From the NCBI GenBank assembly GCA_020055645.1, contig CM034546.1, positions 89,032,001 to 89,096,000 on the forward strand: a stretch of DNA of 64,000 nt, given 5' to 3'. This document shows, piece after piece, positions 12,990 to 25,825 of this stretch; the stretch's first letter is position 1, and each line of letters begins with the position of its first letter. Below the pieces are notes generated by a model. That model did no database searches. It was given only the letters and a program-made list of their open reading frames with translations, and was not told where the DNA came from. Position numbers and translations under genes: made by a program. The stretch comes from Tomocerus qinae. Taxonomy: Eukaryota > Arthropoda > Collembola > Entomobryomorpha > Tomoceridae.

Positions 12990-15900
12990 TCATACATAAT
13001 AACAACTACTATAGAACTAGTTGTAACCTACCACAATCACGTATGCTACAAAACTGTCGAAATAATATGAAGATACCAATCGATTGCAATCGACAAATAA
13101 ACGGGCATGCTGTGATTTGCCACATTGAGTAGGCCAGGTTAGGTAAAAATTGGCTTAGTTGCTTTACCAGAATGCGGCAGATTAACACACAATAGTACAT
13201 ATATAGTACATATATTTTGCTGCGCATGTCCGAATTTTGAGCTTATGCTATAATAATGATTTACAAATACACTTTAAGATTGAGTTCAAATACATAATTT
13301 TTAGAAACTCAATAAAATTCAAGAACAATCTAATTTTTAAAAAATTACAAAATATTCTTAAAGGGGTCTGGAGTTTTGTTTGCTTTAAAAAGTATTTTAA
13401 CTATTTCACAATAGCCACTATGAGTTTCACAGTCCAAAATTGTCAGAGCGTTGTGACCCTCCACGGACTTTAATTTTTAGATTATACTAACTATGTCCAG
13501 ATTGATGGAAAATATATTATGAGAGTTATCCATAATCAGGTGAAGTAGGAATACAAAACCAAAGCCTCCCCTTGCAGTTAATTACCCTTTAATTTATACA
13601 GAAATCTCTCCCACTAGCAATGTGACCTGAAAACAATTGTTAAGCTTAATAAAACCAAACCTAAACGGTTTTCCAGATAATATCTCCATACACTTTTTTA
13701 ACCTTTCTCACTATTCTCGCCTTTAAACTTGTAAAAAAGTAATCTTAAAATTAGATATATCCAAATAGGCAGATTTAGTACATGGTATTAGTTTGGCGAT
13801 GCACCCAACGGGCAATGACGTATTATGGAAATATACACCTATATTTTATATACATAACGCACTTACCACTACTACTTCTGTTTGATCTCCATCTTCTATG
13901 CTAATGTAATCTTTGGAGTTGAAAGCATAGGAACAATATTATTTCTATAAAACACATATTAATATGTCCGTATGTACATACTGACTCTCACCTACTTTAA
14001 TAGAAGTACATCCACAGATCATAGTAGGGTATAGCAGGTGTTAGAGTTAAACTCAGTTATATAATAATAGTACTACAGTTATGGAGTAGGGACTCCTTCC
14101 GTCCTTTCCCATTAAAAGCATAACCTGAGAAAATAAGCAACCCAATCTACATGTTAGGATTGAGAGTCGAAATTGGTTATTTACATAGTAATCTGGAGAT
14201 TTGCAATTCCAAACCAGTACGTAAACCTTTAACTTGGCCTACTTATATTTAATCCTTAATTTCGTCTATAGACCAGTGAAACAATTGACTAAGGTTACTA
14301 TTTGAATTACATTCCATAAATGTATATAGTGCAAATTCTAAATATACTTCCTATCTTGTAATAATTGTATTACGCATGTAAGGTTATCAAGTTCACGTCA
14401 TTACTGTTGTAAACCAAACATTAATTTAATGGTGGAGGACTAATAAACTCAGTAAACACGGTGTATAATAAAGTTATTTTAAAGTTAAAGTATTTTTGTG
14501 ACCTAGTGGATCTAGGGTAAAGAGACCCAAAAATGTTGTAAAGCCAACCTTATTGGCAGATGGTAATAGACATCCAGATCAGTCACGTATGTACGTAGGC
14601 ATAATTCACTGGCATACGACGACTACGTACAACTTTCAGAAGTATCAACAATAATTTCAACCTAAACCCACTTTTACGATCGCTACCTCTTGTCCGACGA
14701 AGATATCTCAAATGGCTCACATAAATATTAAATTACATACGTAATAATATAGCATTTTGCGATGCGAAGAAAAACGTTTCTTAAACCCTAGAATATACAG
14801 CCCGTATGTGTGGCCAATTAGGCACAACTCTTTATATTTAGGTCCTTATATTTGTATAACAGTCTCCTTGTTTATCTGTGTGCATGCTTCGAACCAACAC
14901 GTATGTATGAATAAGCTAGTTAAAGCTGAGGTCGCTGTTTCTGTCTTCTGGATTAGCCAACCTTATAATACGGGATCCTACGCAGTCCCACTGGTAGTCA
15001 AATATAGCCAAAGTGTAGATAGGCTAAAGAAACTCGTCGTTGATCCTCCTAGGCAAGTCTTAGTTGAGTTAATCTGTTTTATTTACTACCTGATTACACG
15101 TTCACTTGACTTCGTTTGATGTGGCTACGCGACAAGTCTAGCTAAAGGTCAGGTTCATTACTTTTTACTCTTTCCAAGCATTTCTATTGATGCTGTGCAC
15201 TACACACTCAAGAATATCATTTAAATCTCCACATTTTTGGTTTATTTATGATAAGCAATTACACCGTCTATTTGCCCTTCTATGTGTAAGACTAATATTT
15301 CGATTCCAGCTTTCTTCCCCTACATTGCCATTACTAAGTCCGTGTCTACTCAAATCTTTTGTTTGTCTATTAAATTCCAGTTTTTTCGTTATCTGTCCCT
15401 TTGCAGAGTTGTAGTATTATTGTAAGCCGTATAGTTGATAAAGTGCTGGCTCTAAGTAAAAAGGCCAAACCAGAAAACAAAGTGTGAAATGTCCCTAAAT
15501 GACTCGCATTGCATTGCTTGGATTTCTCTTGACTTTTTGGCGACTATAGGGATCCTCTATTCTGAAACCTTATTGCGAGTGTGAGCCACAGAAAGCGCGC
15601 AATGTATATGCTACAAAACACACGTTGGGGCGGCCCTACTCTTCGCCAGCTTGAGCATGAAAAATGCTATCTTCCATGTTTTAAATCATAAAAATATGAA
15701 ATGTTTTTTAAAAATACTGACTCGTTATTGCAATCATTATAGGAACAAAAATATCTTCAAAATGTTCATATGTTGACCACAATTAATTTTTTAGCATTAA
15801 GTGTGCTTTAAAATACAGCTTCCTACGCCCCGGCGTGGCTTTGGTCGTTTACTTACGCGCCACGCATGAGCAAAGGAATGGAGGGTGCCTATATACGACT

Positions 15901-16594
15901 ATATAGGACCTAACTATAAGCACTAAGTTTTAATATGGCTCAGCTTGGCTGGCTAAGCCAACAAAATAACCAAAGCAAGGCACGGCACTTGACTAACGAT
16001 ATTGTCTCCAATTCTCTAAAAGGAAAGAGAACATTAGTTTCACAAAAAAAATTACCTTCTTCTATAGCTACTTGACTCCAACCAGTCGAGTCGAGCAACT
16101 CTACGTAAAACGTAACCAACCATGTGTTTTAAAATTCCGATAAAATAAAGACTAAAGACATTTACTCGAGAACAGATATTTTGCTAATTAAATTAATTTT
16201 AATAATCTTTCTGGAAAGTCAAAAATGGGTACATTACAATAATGATAATAAAATACAACAAGATGCTAAAACTCAGTTTATTCAATTCATTGTACTTTCA
16301 CTCACTTCTAAGTAAAGTAAATCTATTTTATACCTCTATATTTAAAACTGGTATTAAACAAATTCTACTGCAATTTTTTAGGCTTAAGTATGTCACGGAT
16401 TGCAAATCTATCGAATCACAAACACAAAATCATCATAACGTGTATTTTCTGAACAACTAACAAACTGGGAAAATTCCCGTTCGTTTTCGATGTAATATAC
16501 TAATTATCTGCAAATATAACCACTATCTTAAATAACCGTTGCCGGTTCCATTCCCCTTTAGTATATTATACTCATTCTAAATATACTCATAAGT
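12990..16594. other. Intergenic DNA downstream of CDC45, no gene seen
   Basis: Only chance frames are present (for example 14757-15119, without recognisable motifs). On the minus strand the first AATAAA after the CDC45 stop is at 16282-16277, about 315 bases downstream, and may be its poly(A) signal. Confidence 0.5.
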
Positions 16595-19136
16595 CTACAA
16601 TAGTAGCAGCAACAAAGAGTCCAGAAAAATATTTTTCTCTGCAGACTTGACTTGGATGACGCAAGGATCGAAATAATCCATGATGACAGAATCTTTCATG
16701 TTTTTAGCAACATGCTCAAAAGCTGCCCCCAAAATGCTATACAAAACAGAATCTAAAATGAGCTAAAAGCGACATGAATGAATGTTGTTGGATGTTAAGT
16801 TCTAGATCGAACCTCTGATTTGAATCGACAGCTAGTGGAGGTACACTGACAACAAGATGAACGTTGTCGTCCATTGGTGTCATCACGACCATTGGGAGCT
16901 GATGCAGCTGACGGTCCTTACGACTAGATACAACTGCTTTGGTCAAAAACAGGGCAAAATATTTGACTGCATTTGGGTGGCAGAAATACTTGACGTCCAA
17001 ATTCTAAAAAAAACTTTCATTAGTAAAAGCAAAAATTATATCCTGCCTGACATTAATATTTCATTATATTTTTTCATACACTTACAAACTGTACTTGAAC
17101 GCACATGAAGGAGCCATAAACTAGCAATTGATTTAAGTCACAAATGGTTTGAACTTCCTTATACACGGCACTGATTAAAGTCTTTGCGTGGCTTAATCCA
17201 CTTTCCACTTTGCTTCCGTTGATGCTGAACCATTTAAATTGTAAACTAACTACAGTATAATAAATTAGCAAAAATCATAAAATAAAGTAAAATTTACTTA
17301 TGCAAAAAGTCCAAAGCATTCATAAACTTCTCCGAAGAAGAGAATTGGATTTCTGGGGACTCAAGTATAGCCATTGCTCCAAAGGCCGTATCCAGAGCAT
17401 TGTGTTTAGTTTGGTATCCTATTTGAGCTGAGAATGTACCCATTGTAAGTTCGTCAAAATGGTACTTGGAACGAATCCGCGGAGAACAGAAAATGTCTTT
17501 GAGAATTCTTCGAATATAGAGATCCATAGAAGCATAATTTTGTCTCACTTCCCTTAAAGGCAGGCTAAATGAACACAAATTAAAGACAATAGATTAATTG
17601 TTTGGGAAAAAGGGCACAAAAATATGAACTGACCCAGCATCAGCCAGAAATTCGTGATAGCGTTGCTCTCCTTTGTAACACCAGGATCGAAATTTGGAAG
17701 CGCAGTAAGGAGTCATTTTGATGCTGTCATACAGATTCCAGTGTCGGTACAATAGAAGGCACAAACTAAAGAATGGTGACAATAGTGATTACTTGACACT
17801 TGGGCTCTTGAAAAACAATAATACAATGAGTATTTACTCGTTTTCAAACACAACTTTCAAGCAGTCTCTTGAAATGTTTTGACCATGCGATACTCGAGCA
17901 ACTTGATCTTGGAGTTGAGTGACAAACAAGAGATAACGGGCACGTGGTAATTTCTCCAAAAGATAAGACTCCGTTAAACTGACGGCTGTCCACCAAATTA
18001 TTTCAGTATGATCTTTGGACAACTTCCAAGCCAATTCCATCGCAGTAAGTGACGCCTGAAAATTTAATCATCGTCCGTATTGTACACACATTATATTAAG
18101 AATTTACAATTTACACCATTTACTAAGGTAATATACCGGAGGGCCGTAAGACGTGTATTTTGAGTACTCGTACAAAATTTCTCGTCGCTTCTTTTTCCAT
18201 TCCATCAGTTGTTTCTTTTTTACCAAAACTGCTGGATCCATGCGACCTCTTTTTCGCTTTACTCCTGGGACGGGCACACGGTCACTGTCAGTAATATCAT
18301 CTTCGCACCCACTTTCACTATCTTCCTCATCTTCTAGATCAACCTGTAGTATAGTTGATAGTAATAAATATAATGATAGCCAAAGTGATATTTAAGAAAC
18401 ACTAAATTAGAACGTACGTCATTATGCCTGAACAACTCGTCAAACGACGGAATATTAGAATACTCCTCAACAGAAGACACAACACGAACCTAAATGAATA
18501 AAAAATACCGCAGTTAAAATAGATTAAAAGATTTTTGTAAATTAAGAATGTGTACATAGTACATATCAAGATCAGATATCCATTAAATTCTAAGCTTTTA
18601 CATTTAATCACTTACCAGCTTGGACTCATCATAGATATTCAAGATGTGAGTGGGCTTGTGGCTATCAATTATGTAGATTGGCTGACGAGGTTTGTCTAGG
18701 ATTTCCATCACATCCATACTTCCTCCACAGTTTACCAAAACTAACACGTCCACCTATCATTAGAAAAGCATTGGAGTTTATGCCGGGACATTCCGTGTTG
18801 TGATGTTAATGTTAATAACTATTTATGAAAATATGAACCCACACTTAGCTGCATCTTCAGATAAGTTATCCGCATGTCTTCAATACCTTTTATTGGCTTG
18901 ATAACATACATTATTCCATCATCATGAAAAAGCTTTTGAAGTATTTTGCAAGTACATAACGAATCCACATCATGGTTGGCCATCAGGAGTACTTGCTATA
19001 ATTGATAAAGACAAAAGATGAATGTTAAAGTTTCAAATTATATATATGAAACGCAATAAGCGGTTATTTAATCTACTATATGTACCTTGCCCAACAGCTG
19101 AAAGTAGAATTCTTTCTTTAAATCCTCAATGAACAT
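16595..19136 (-). CDS. CDC45: CDC45, replication-fork helicase subunit
   Basis: CDC45 joins MCM2-7 and GINS in the CMG helicase that unwinds DNA at replication forks in the nucleus. Eleven exons read on the minus strand: 19136-19086, 18995-18843, 18753-18616, 18489-18418, 18343-18137, 18055-17838, 17765-17634, 17564-17298, 17245-17086, 17003-16813, 16736-16595. Phases agree throughout and give 576 residues (human about 566). The start MFIEDLKKEFY matches the family's N-terminus. NHDVDSL (residues 24-30) and DSHKPTH (98-104) are the degenerate DHH-phosphoesterase motifs. An acidic, then lysine-rich linker covers about 139-200. Later family blocks include ELAWKLSKD, YRHWNLYDS and EFLADAGLPL. 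Introns are 60-135 bases. The intron 10 donor (GTTCGA) is weak but restores the family's C-terminus, ending FLDSLLLLL. No breaks seen. Confidence 0.97.
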
Positions 19137-19317
19137 TTTTATTTTCAGAATTCGAAAGCGACAGGCAACAAAAACTATATTATATACATAAAATCTATAT
19201 TAATGCATATAGACAACACTTTTTTACTTCTTCTGTACAATTCAATAAATTATATTATATTCTATAGCTTGTCTAAACTATGCAATAAATTTATGAAAAT
19301 TAAACTTTGAACCTCTA

Positions 19318-19585
19318 CTGTAAAAGGAAAAGTAAATAGAGCCCTGGGATTTCTTTGTAAGTTATTTGGCACGCGAATTTCATTGTTATCATTTTTGAAG
19401 TTGTTTTATGCGAAATAAATATGGAAATAAACAGTATTCAACAGTGACATTATGCGGTTGTCTAGGATAATAGAGGTAGTTGCCAAGACAGTTGCCAATA
19501 AAATTTTGCGTTTTTCTGAAAACCTTTCAAAATTCGCTTATGGAAATTCGGGCTCCCAGGGCTCTATTTACTTTTCCTTCGACAG
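19318..19585. mobile_element. TA-flanked MITE upstream of CDC45
   Basis: The ends are 32-base inverted repeats with two mismatches: CTGTAAAAGGAAAAG on the left against CTGTCGAAGGAAAAG on the complement of the right, then a shared AAATAGAGCCCTGGGA. They are flanked by TA (19316-19317 and 19586-19587), as in Tc1/mariner-type elements. The 268-bp element has no coding frame. It starts 182 bases upstream of the CDC45 start codon, in the region where its promoter should be. Confidence 0.82.
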
Positions 19586-19587
19586 TA

Positions 19588-20356
19588 GATTCTTCTAGAT
19601 TCTGGATTGGATGTTTTTTGGAGCTAATCAAGAACATGCAGGCAGATTACAGATAGATGCAACATGTAACTAACTGTCAGCGTTAATCCACGGTGTGGAA
19701 TCTTTTTATTAGTGACGTACATGTAAAGCGTAATAGAAAGAACGGTCGGAATATTCAGCATTGAAGTAATGTAATTATTAATTAACTAGAAAACCCAGCT
19801 AAGGGACAAACCTAGCACTCACGAGGAATTCAGCAAGCCACCCAACACAATAATAAAAACAATTTTGAAAAGAGACCTTAGGTTATTATGTAAACTTTGT
19901 AAATACCAAGTATATTTAAATTAATATACTTTCGGTTACAAAATTAGCTGCAGCCCCAACTTCCTGCTAAAAAGAATTTCTTAAACCAAAATATTAACTG
20001 TGCATCGTACCATCGAATACAGGGAACAATGAAAGACTCCTTTTTTGAAAAAAAGCCCACAAAGTCACCAAAAAGCTCCCTTTTTAAATCAGAAAAATAA
20101 GATTCCCCCTGGGATTTTGGAAAAACGTACAGATCCCATGAATACAACTTACGAATAAATATTTTTAAAGAATAAATAGTGTAATAAATCCCAGTACTGT
20201 TATTTAATTCTACAAAAAACTGCCAACGGAATGTCCCCTTTCGCTAATCATTTCCCTTCAATCACGACTCACCACCATTCAACCTTCTTATGTAAATTTC
20301 TATTCTTTTTTTGATGTTACAATAATATGAAACGACTCATTTCGGTTGTTTAAAGG
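19588..20356. other. Intergenic DNA, nothing recognised
   Basis: A+T-rich sequence without a supported gene, RNA or repeat. Confidence 0.5.
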
Positions 20357-20455
20357 AATAAACGTTTTTTAATTATGTACCCCAAAGCATACCTTGCTAC
20401 GTAAAATTTAGTACATGAAGGTATGCTTTGGGGTACATGAGTGAAAACGTTTATT
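20357..20455. repeat. Strong hairpin (about 99 nt)
   Basis: A perfect 20-bp stem, TGTACCCCAAAGCATACCTT (20376-20395) with its complement at 20418-20437, closes a 22-base loop. An imperfect outer stem extends it (AATAAACGTTTT at 20357 with AAAACGTTTATT at 20444). It could be a tiny palindromic MITE, a foldback remnant or a precursor of a small RNA; the sequence alone does not decide. Confidence 0.7.
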
Positions 20456-20749
20456 GGGCTTGCGCATTTTGCTTTAAAGGAACATGCATGTATTGCGTGT
20501 GCAGTTGATAGGAGGAGGAAGTACTCAAAAGTGTTGCAGTCAACACTTGCGTTACACATGAGGGAGTGGGTTTTGCGTTACGTAGTATATGCAGGTTTCC
20601 TAAGCTCTCCTACCAGACAAATATAGATAGATTCGTAATTTTTTCCAAGTCTGGGATTATATTATAGATGTTTCAATAATAATAAATAATCATGTTCAAA
20701 TCGATGTAAAAAAGTAGCGGCAATAGAGTATAACAGTGTCTATTTTTAG

Positions 20750-21250
20750 TTTAATAATGTTCGTTAAGTCATTCTGATATCAAACGCAAGGCCGCAGCGA
20801 GGGGGGGCACCGGGGCACGTGCCTTCCCCCCGAAATCGAGAAAAATAAAGAAATGTTTGTCCAAAATCGCAAAAAATCGCTAATGCGGCCCTGATTCGAA
20901 CGAGGTATTAAACGATTTTTTAGGACGAATATAACGAAATTTACGTCAATTTTTATGTTTTTACCCCATTCCCCTGTTAGGGGATGACTATAACCTACTT
21001 AATAGTGGTCTTTAAATCATTCTGATGTCGAACGAGATACTAAGCGATTTTTTAGGACGAATATAACGGAATTTACGTCAATTTTTATGTTTTTACCCCA
21101 TTCCCCTGTCAGGGGATGACTGTAATCTACTTAATAGTGTCCTTTGAATCTTTCTGATGTCGACCGAGGTATTACACGACTTTCTACGACATACATAACC
21201 GAAGTTACGTCAATTTTTAATTTTTGAACCGCACCCCTGGTCAGGAAGTG
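20750..21250. repeat. Tandem repeat, about 131-bp unit, nearly three copies
   Basis: Units starting near 20750, 21007 and 21139 share TCTGATGTCGAACGAG, TTTTTTAGGACGAATATAAC, TTTACGTCAATTTTTATG and CCCCATTCCCCTG. The first unit is split by a hAT-type MITE; without it the period is about 131. The third is the most diverged. Just downstream, 21261-21352 ends in a short ACAGACAG stretch and looks like part of the same larger repeat family, whose full extent I cannot define. Confidence 0.75.
20787..20894. mobile_element. hAT-type MITE inside the tandem repeat
   Basis: The left end is CAAGGCCGCA and the right end is TGCGGCCCTG, the complement of CAGGGCCGCA, which is a typical hAT terminus. The ~107-bp body contains a G-rich run and the palindromic GGCACGTGCC. 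The 8-bp flanks ATCAAACG and TTCGAACG match at six positions and both resemble GTCGAACG, the unit's own sequence at that point. That supports a duplicated target that has since diverged. Confidence 0.7.
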
Positions 21251-21352
21251 TGGCCGATTTTGCCCATTCACGAACTTGATCTGTCTTTTGACACCTACAA
21301 TGCGTAAAAAAATCTCATTCCGTTCGGAAGTTATCATGCTAACGGACAGACA

Positions 21353-24300
21353 GACTGTAGCATGTTTATTTTTAGTTAGGATAGGGCAAAAAAGAGGCAA
21401 AAATAGTGACAGGAGGCAAATAGAAAAGATAATAGGTGAAGTGGCTAAACTTGGAGCAAGGGGGGCAATTGAGCAACGAGATCCCACTAACGAACGAACA
21501 CTAATTGCAGGGTGGCCAAGATTTAAGTCTAGGATAAATCACGAAAATAGATAAAGAAGACAGTACAATGAAATTGCTTCTGAAGCAATTGCATGGCTTT
21601 TCTTGCAAATGACCAGATAATATTCGCTCCCACTTCACTCCAAAAAACATATAATTAAGGAATTTTAGGGAAAAGAAGCCCAGGCTGGTTCTTAGGAAAT
21701 ATACAGTGCATTAATAAAATTATTAAGACTAATTATTAAATTCCTATTCCCTATGGGGGATGGCTTATCAATATTCTGCATATCGACGTGACGCAGCTTT
21801 AAGTCCCAGGAGGTACCTCGGCTGCGGCCACTTTTCCCTGCTCAAATGCATTGGAGTGAAAGTTGTATTTATAACTATCATTTAACAATAGATATAGAAA
21901 GAGAGTATCTTGCTATTTCTATGGATTCAACGCCAGTGGGTAGTGCAGTGTAGTGTCGCAGCGGTTTCCGAGGTTGAAAAGTGAGAGTATATTGAGGTAA
22001 AAAGCGGTTCTTAATCTGGGATAACTGTTCATTAATAAAGTTTTCAGTTTCGAAATTAATAAGTGTCTTATTGCTCTCATTTTTGAAAATGACAATATGA
22101 AGGAGTAACGGTGCATGCAAATCAGGCAAAGAGTGTTGCTCGAGATTTGAGATAATATTTAAACTGTTTGCTCTTTGTTGTGGCAGGTAATAAAACTTAA
22201 ATGTAAGACAATAATGATAATAATGTATGATAATAATTGAGAAATTATCATTTTCAAATTGAATTATTATAATTAAATTGAATAAATTATATTTATAATA
22301 TGTAAATTGAGCTGGGCTTGGGCAACTGTTTCCATTGTTAGAATTAATAGTGCATGTTATAAAAGATACATCAATACACAGCGCAAGCAGAGTAGCTGTA
22401 CGCATCGGCATCGCATCACACATCCAGCCCAAGTTCTTATTTGTGTATGTTTTAGTACAAGAGTACTCTCATTTTCTTGTTATTAACACGATGGTCTTAA
22501 GACATTACACTAATGTAGTCGTAAAGTAGATATAACAGTAAAACGAGTGCTTAGTGTGGCAGTGAACTTTTATTTGCACAGAAACACGGTTAATGTGGAC
22601 AATTATGGGTAATAATAATGTCCATAATAAAGTGGCGACACGAAATAGTTATCGCAGTCATCATTAGTCGGATCAGTCTTACTTTTAAAGCACTTCTCCA
22701 GACAAGAAGACAGTAATCTATTTAATTTACGTAGAAATGCGTTCAATAAGCTAATTGATACCCAGTTAAGTTCAGACAGACATTTTACACATTTACTGCA
22801 CTTACGCCGCATTTTGCAGCTCTAGACTAGACAGCAGCCTCAGTGTAGTCTATAATATAGTGGAGTCGAGAGCTTAACTTGACTATTAATTAATTACACA
22901 TGTTCTTGAAGTAATTTACCTGCAAATGACATATTGCTGATTGCAATGTGTACCAGTATTGTTTGATTAAGTGCTTTCTCCTAAGCTTAGTACCCATATA
23001 AGACCATTGTTTAATGTAAACTATTTATATTACGTGGGGCTGTGTTAAAAGTTTACCGTATAATAGAGCTGGTGGAAATACATGTAGTTATATGGTAGGC
23101 AGATTATTAAATTGTGAATTGACTAGTGCTTTGTTTAATAGTTCCGAGTGGATTGCCCAATAAGCCATTAGGAGTAGGTATACTTCATGGCAATTGGCAG
23201 CAATGGTTTGTCTCTACGTCTGTCTCTGTCTATCAGGGTCCACGAAATACACAAATATGAATTCTGCTTTGGAAATAGAAAATGTAGGTTGGTATGGATG
23301 TATAGAGTTCGTTAAAGGGAATAAGGAACACATAAGAGGTTGGGGCAATCACAAAACCACGTCTTGCATCTGGCCTGGCCATTTCTTCCAATACTTAGGT
23401 GTACCGGCGAAATCAATTGGTTTATTTATTTTTCCTTTTAGCGTTTTATTTTTGTTAAATTGGAACTGGAAAACCTTTTGGAATAACTACCGTTTTTGAA
23501 ACACAAAGGGAAATGACAATGACATATTATCCGTATTGTGGATAAGTCGAATTTTAAAGAGGTTTAGATGAGAAAGGATGATTACTGAAGCAAGCATAAT
23601 TGTGTTTTATATATTTTCGCACTAAAACAGTCCATAAACATTTTGCCATTGATGACATGGGGATTTATTACTGTCGAATGCCCACCAGGGTCCGATCGTC
23701 AGAGTTGATTCAGTAGAAACAAAAGCTTATTGTGTAGAAAGGTTTATGGTTCATAAAAGTAGTTTTTAAATGGTAGGGACCTTGATGTGTCGATGTGGAT
23801 GGCAGTTTTGGGAATGAGTAACGATGTCTGTGTAATAAAATAATAATGTTGGTTGACATATTGTTTCCTTTCCACCAGACGATTTGTCATCATTTTCTTG
23901 GCTTAAGTTAACTTTCGTTAGTGATGGACTTTCTCAGCCACTTTCTCCTTGCAGAAATATTTATCATTCTGACATTTACTTAGCACCCAATAATATAGAC
24001 CAATAATGCCAGGAAGAGGAATACCACTTTAGTTCAGTGGTGCATGGCAATCCCCATTTCATTTTTCATCACGTCACAATTTGTAGATTCTTCTTAATCT
24101 CGTGTGACAATCGTATACCTCGAGAAGATAACTGAATTGACTGAAATGAAAGCGTAAGTAGAGTTAATGTAAATACACACACGTTCCCTAAGTCTCCAGC
24201 CAGTTAAATCCGCAATAAGAAAATCCTCTGCCCAGAATAAGCTATTTCCACGGATTGTCCTCACATCTTCTGTAATTCCATCTTTTTTCTCAGTTCTGTT

Positions 24301-25569
24301 AGAGAAATGATGCATATTGCATATTTATTCAAATCGTGACTGAGAATCTCTCTGCTGAATTACGAATTTCTTCTCATTTCGCTTTGGGTCCAGCAGAAAT
24401 TCCTCCAGCCTTCCCCAGGATCAGGAAATCTAGAAATTACAGCTTTCTCAAATAGAAAATAAGAAATTCTTATTCAGTAACTTGACTTGACCTTCATCCT
24501 CAATATCCAATCCCTTACTATTCTTTTATGAGACACTTAAAACATTCTGTACCCTGCTCGCCTAAGCTACTCCACTCCCTCATCTACGTACTTACCACTC
24601 CTCCACTTTCATCCCATTACATTATATGTATGTTATACTACATCATATATTATTATGTTAGAGCTTTTCTCTTAGTACTGCCATTGCAATAGAAAAAGAG
24701 AGATGAAATGAAAATGCAAGGCAAGGCTATAAAACAACTATGGATCAATTTCATTCCGACATACTTAGACTACTGACTTACATATTCCGTTTCTATCTCC
24801 ATCCACGACTTATCTCTCCTACCTACGCAATGCTTTCACTCTACCACTCCAACTCTCGTCACCCTCATTTACCTTTTCTCCATTTAGTTCACACATTCAT
24901 ATTTCTAGTATTATATGATATAATATACAGTTTGGTCAGTAATAGCTAAATGGGACAAAAATTACAATCCCTACTTGAGGATAGTTCATACAATTGAGGA
25001 CACAGCTGATTTATATGTTAAATTCAATAGTGAACCTTGGAAGGATTTAGCCAGGGGTTGAATGAAAATGTGAACTAAAATGGAACTACTGTTGAACAAA
25101 TGTTGTAAAACGGAGGAAATCATTATATTTTGGACAATTAGGTACCATTTCTTGTCTTCCTTTGAAAAGCTTTATTATGCCACCCCTCTAATATGAGGCA
25201 AAATCATGTGAAAATCTTGTCTAATTAATTACACTCTATCCTTTATGAATGAATGACGTTTGTAGTTTGTTGTAACATTACCTATTAAATTAAATGCTAC
25301 ATAATACTATTCTTATCTATTATACTATTATAATACTATTAGTATACACACCTTATGAAAAGCATACAAGCGCGTAGAAGAAAATTGTCCTAATTTAAGC
25401 AAAACTTTTTACAGTAAAATTCTCTTGTGAATACTAAATTCAGAACTATTAAATAGGTGCCTATCAATCACGCACAGACTTTGCATTTAATGTATATTGG
25501 TGCATATTACAAATGATGAGGAGGGACACAAAAATAATTTTCGACGGGTACCAACAGTTTTATGTATTA
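21353..25569. other. Intergenic DNA, no supported gene
   Basis: The longest frame (21878-22432, minus, 184 codons) is rich in runs of Ile, Asn and Tyr codons typical of random A+T-rich DNA and shows no domain. I see no transposon ends or RNA genes. Confidence 0.5.
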
Positions 25570-25825
25570 CTAGTTGAATCCTAGCACACAAAGTGTGCTT
25601 GAAAATGTTGAAATCAGTAAATTTCTAGCTACTGCGCATTGGCCCGAATTTCATGAACCGTTGATTAGACTCAGTACTGATAGTCTAGTCCTTGCTCATT
25701 AATTACAAAATATTACCCTTACTCATTAATTACAAAATATTACGGACATAGATACAAACATTTATTCAAGAATAGTGAAAGAATCCCATGCGCATGCCCC
25801 ACTTTATGTTTATGTAGAGTAAAGA
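25570..25825 (-). mobile_element. Non-autonomous Helitron, copy 2
   Basis: This is the reverse-complement copy of the element at 12734-12989 and is also 256 bp. On the minus strand it starts TCTTTACTCTAC after an A and ends CTAG before a T. The 3' hairpin stem has one mismatch here. It carries the same internal 21-base duplication. The copies differ by scattered substitutions, so they are related but not a very recent pair. Confidence 0.88.

Noticed and set aside
15820-15870. Short GC-rich hairpin GCGTGGC / GCCACGC
   Set aside because: The stem is only about 8 bp with a loose loop and no further structure.
21878-22432. 184-codon open frame, minus strand
   Set aside because: It has a composition typical of random A+T-rich DNA, no domain and no exon context; its length is within chance for this window.
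12734-25825. One 13-kb transposon bounded by the two 256-bp repeats
   Set aside because: Each repeat is a complete Helitron with its own insertion flanks, and the DNA between them contains the host gene CDC45.
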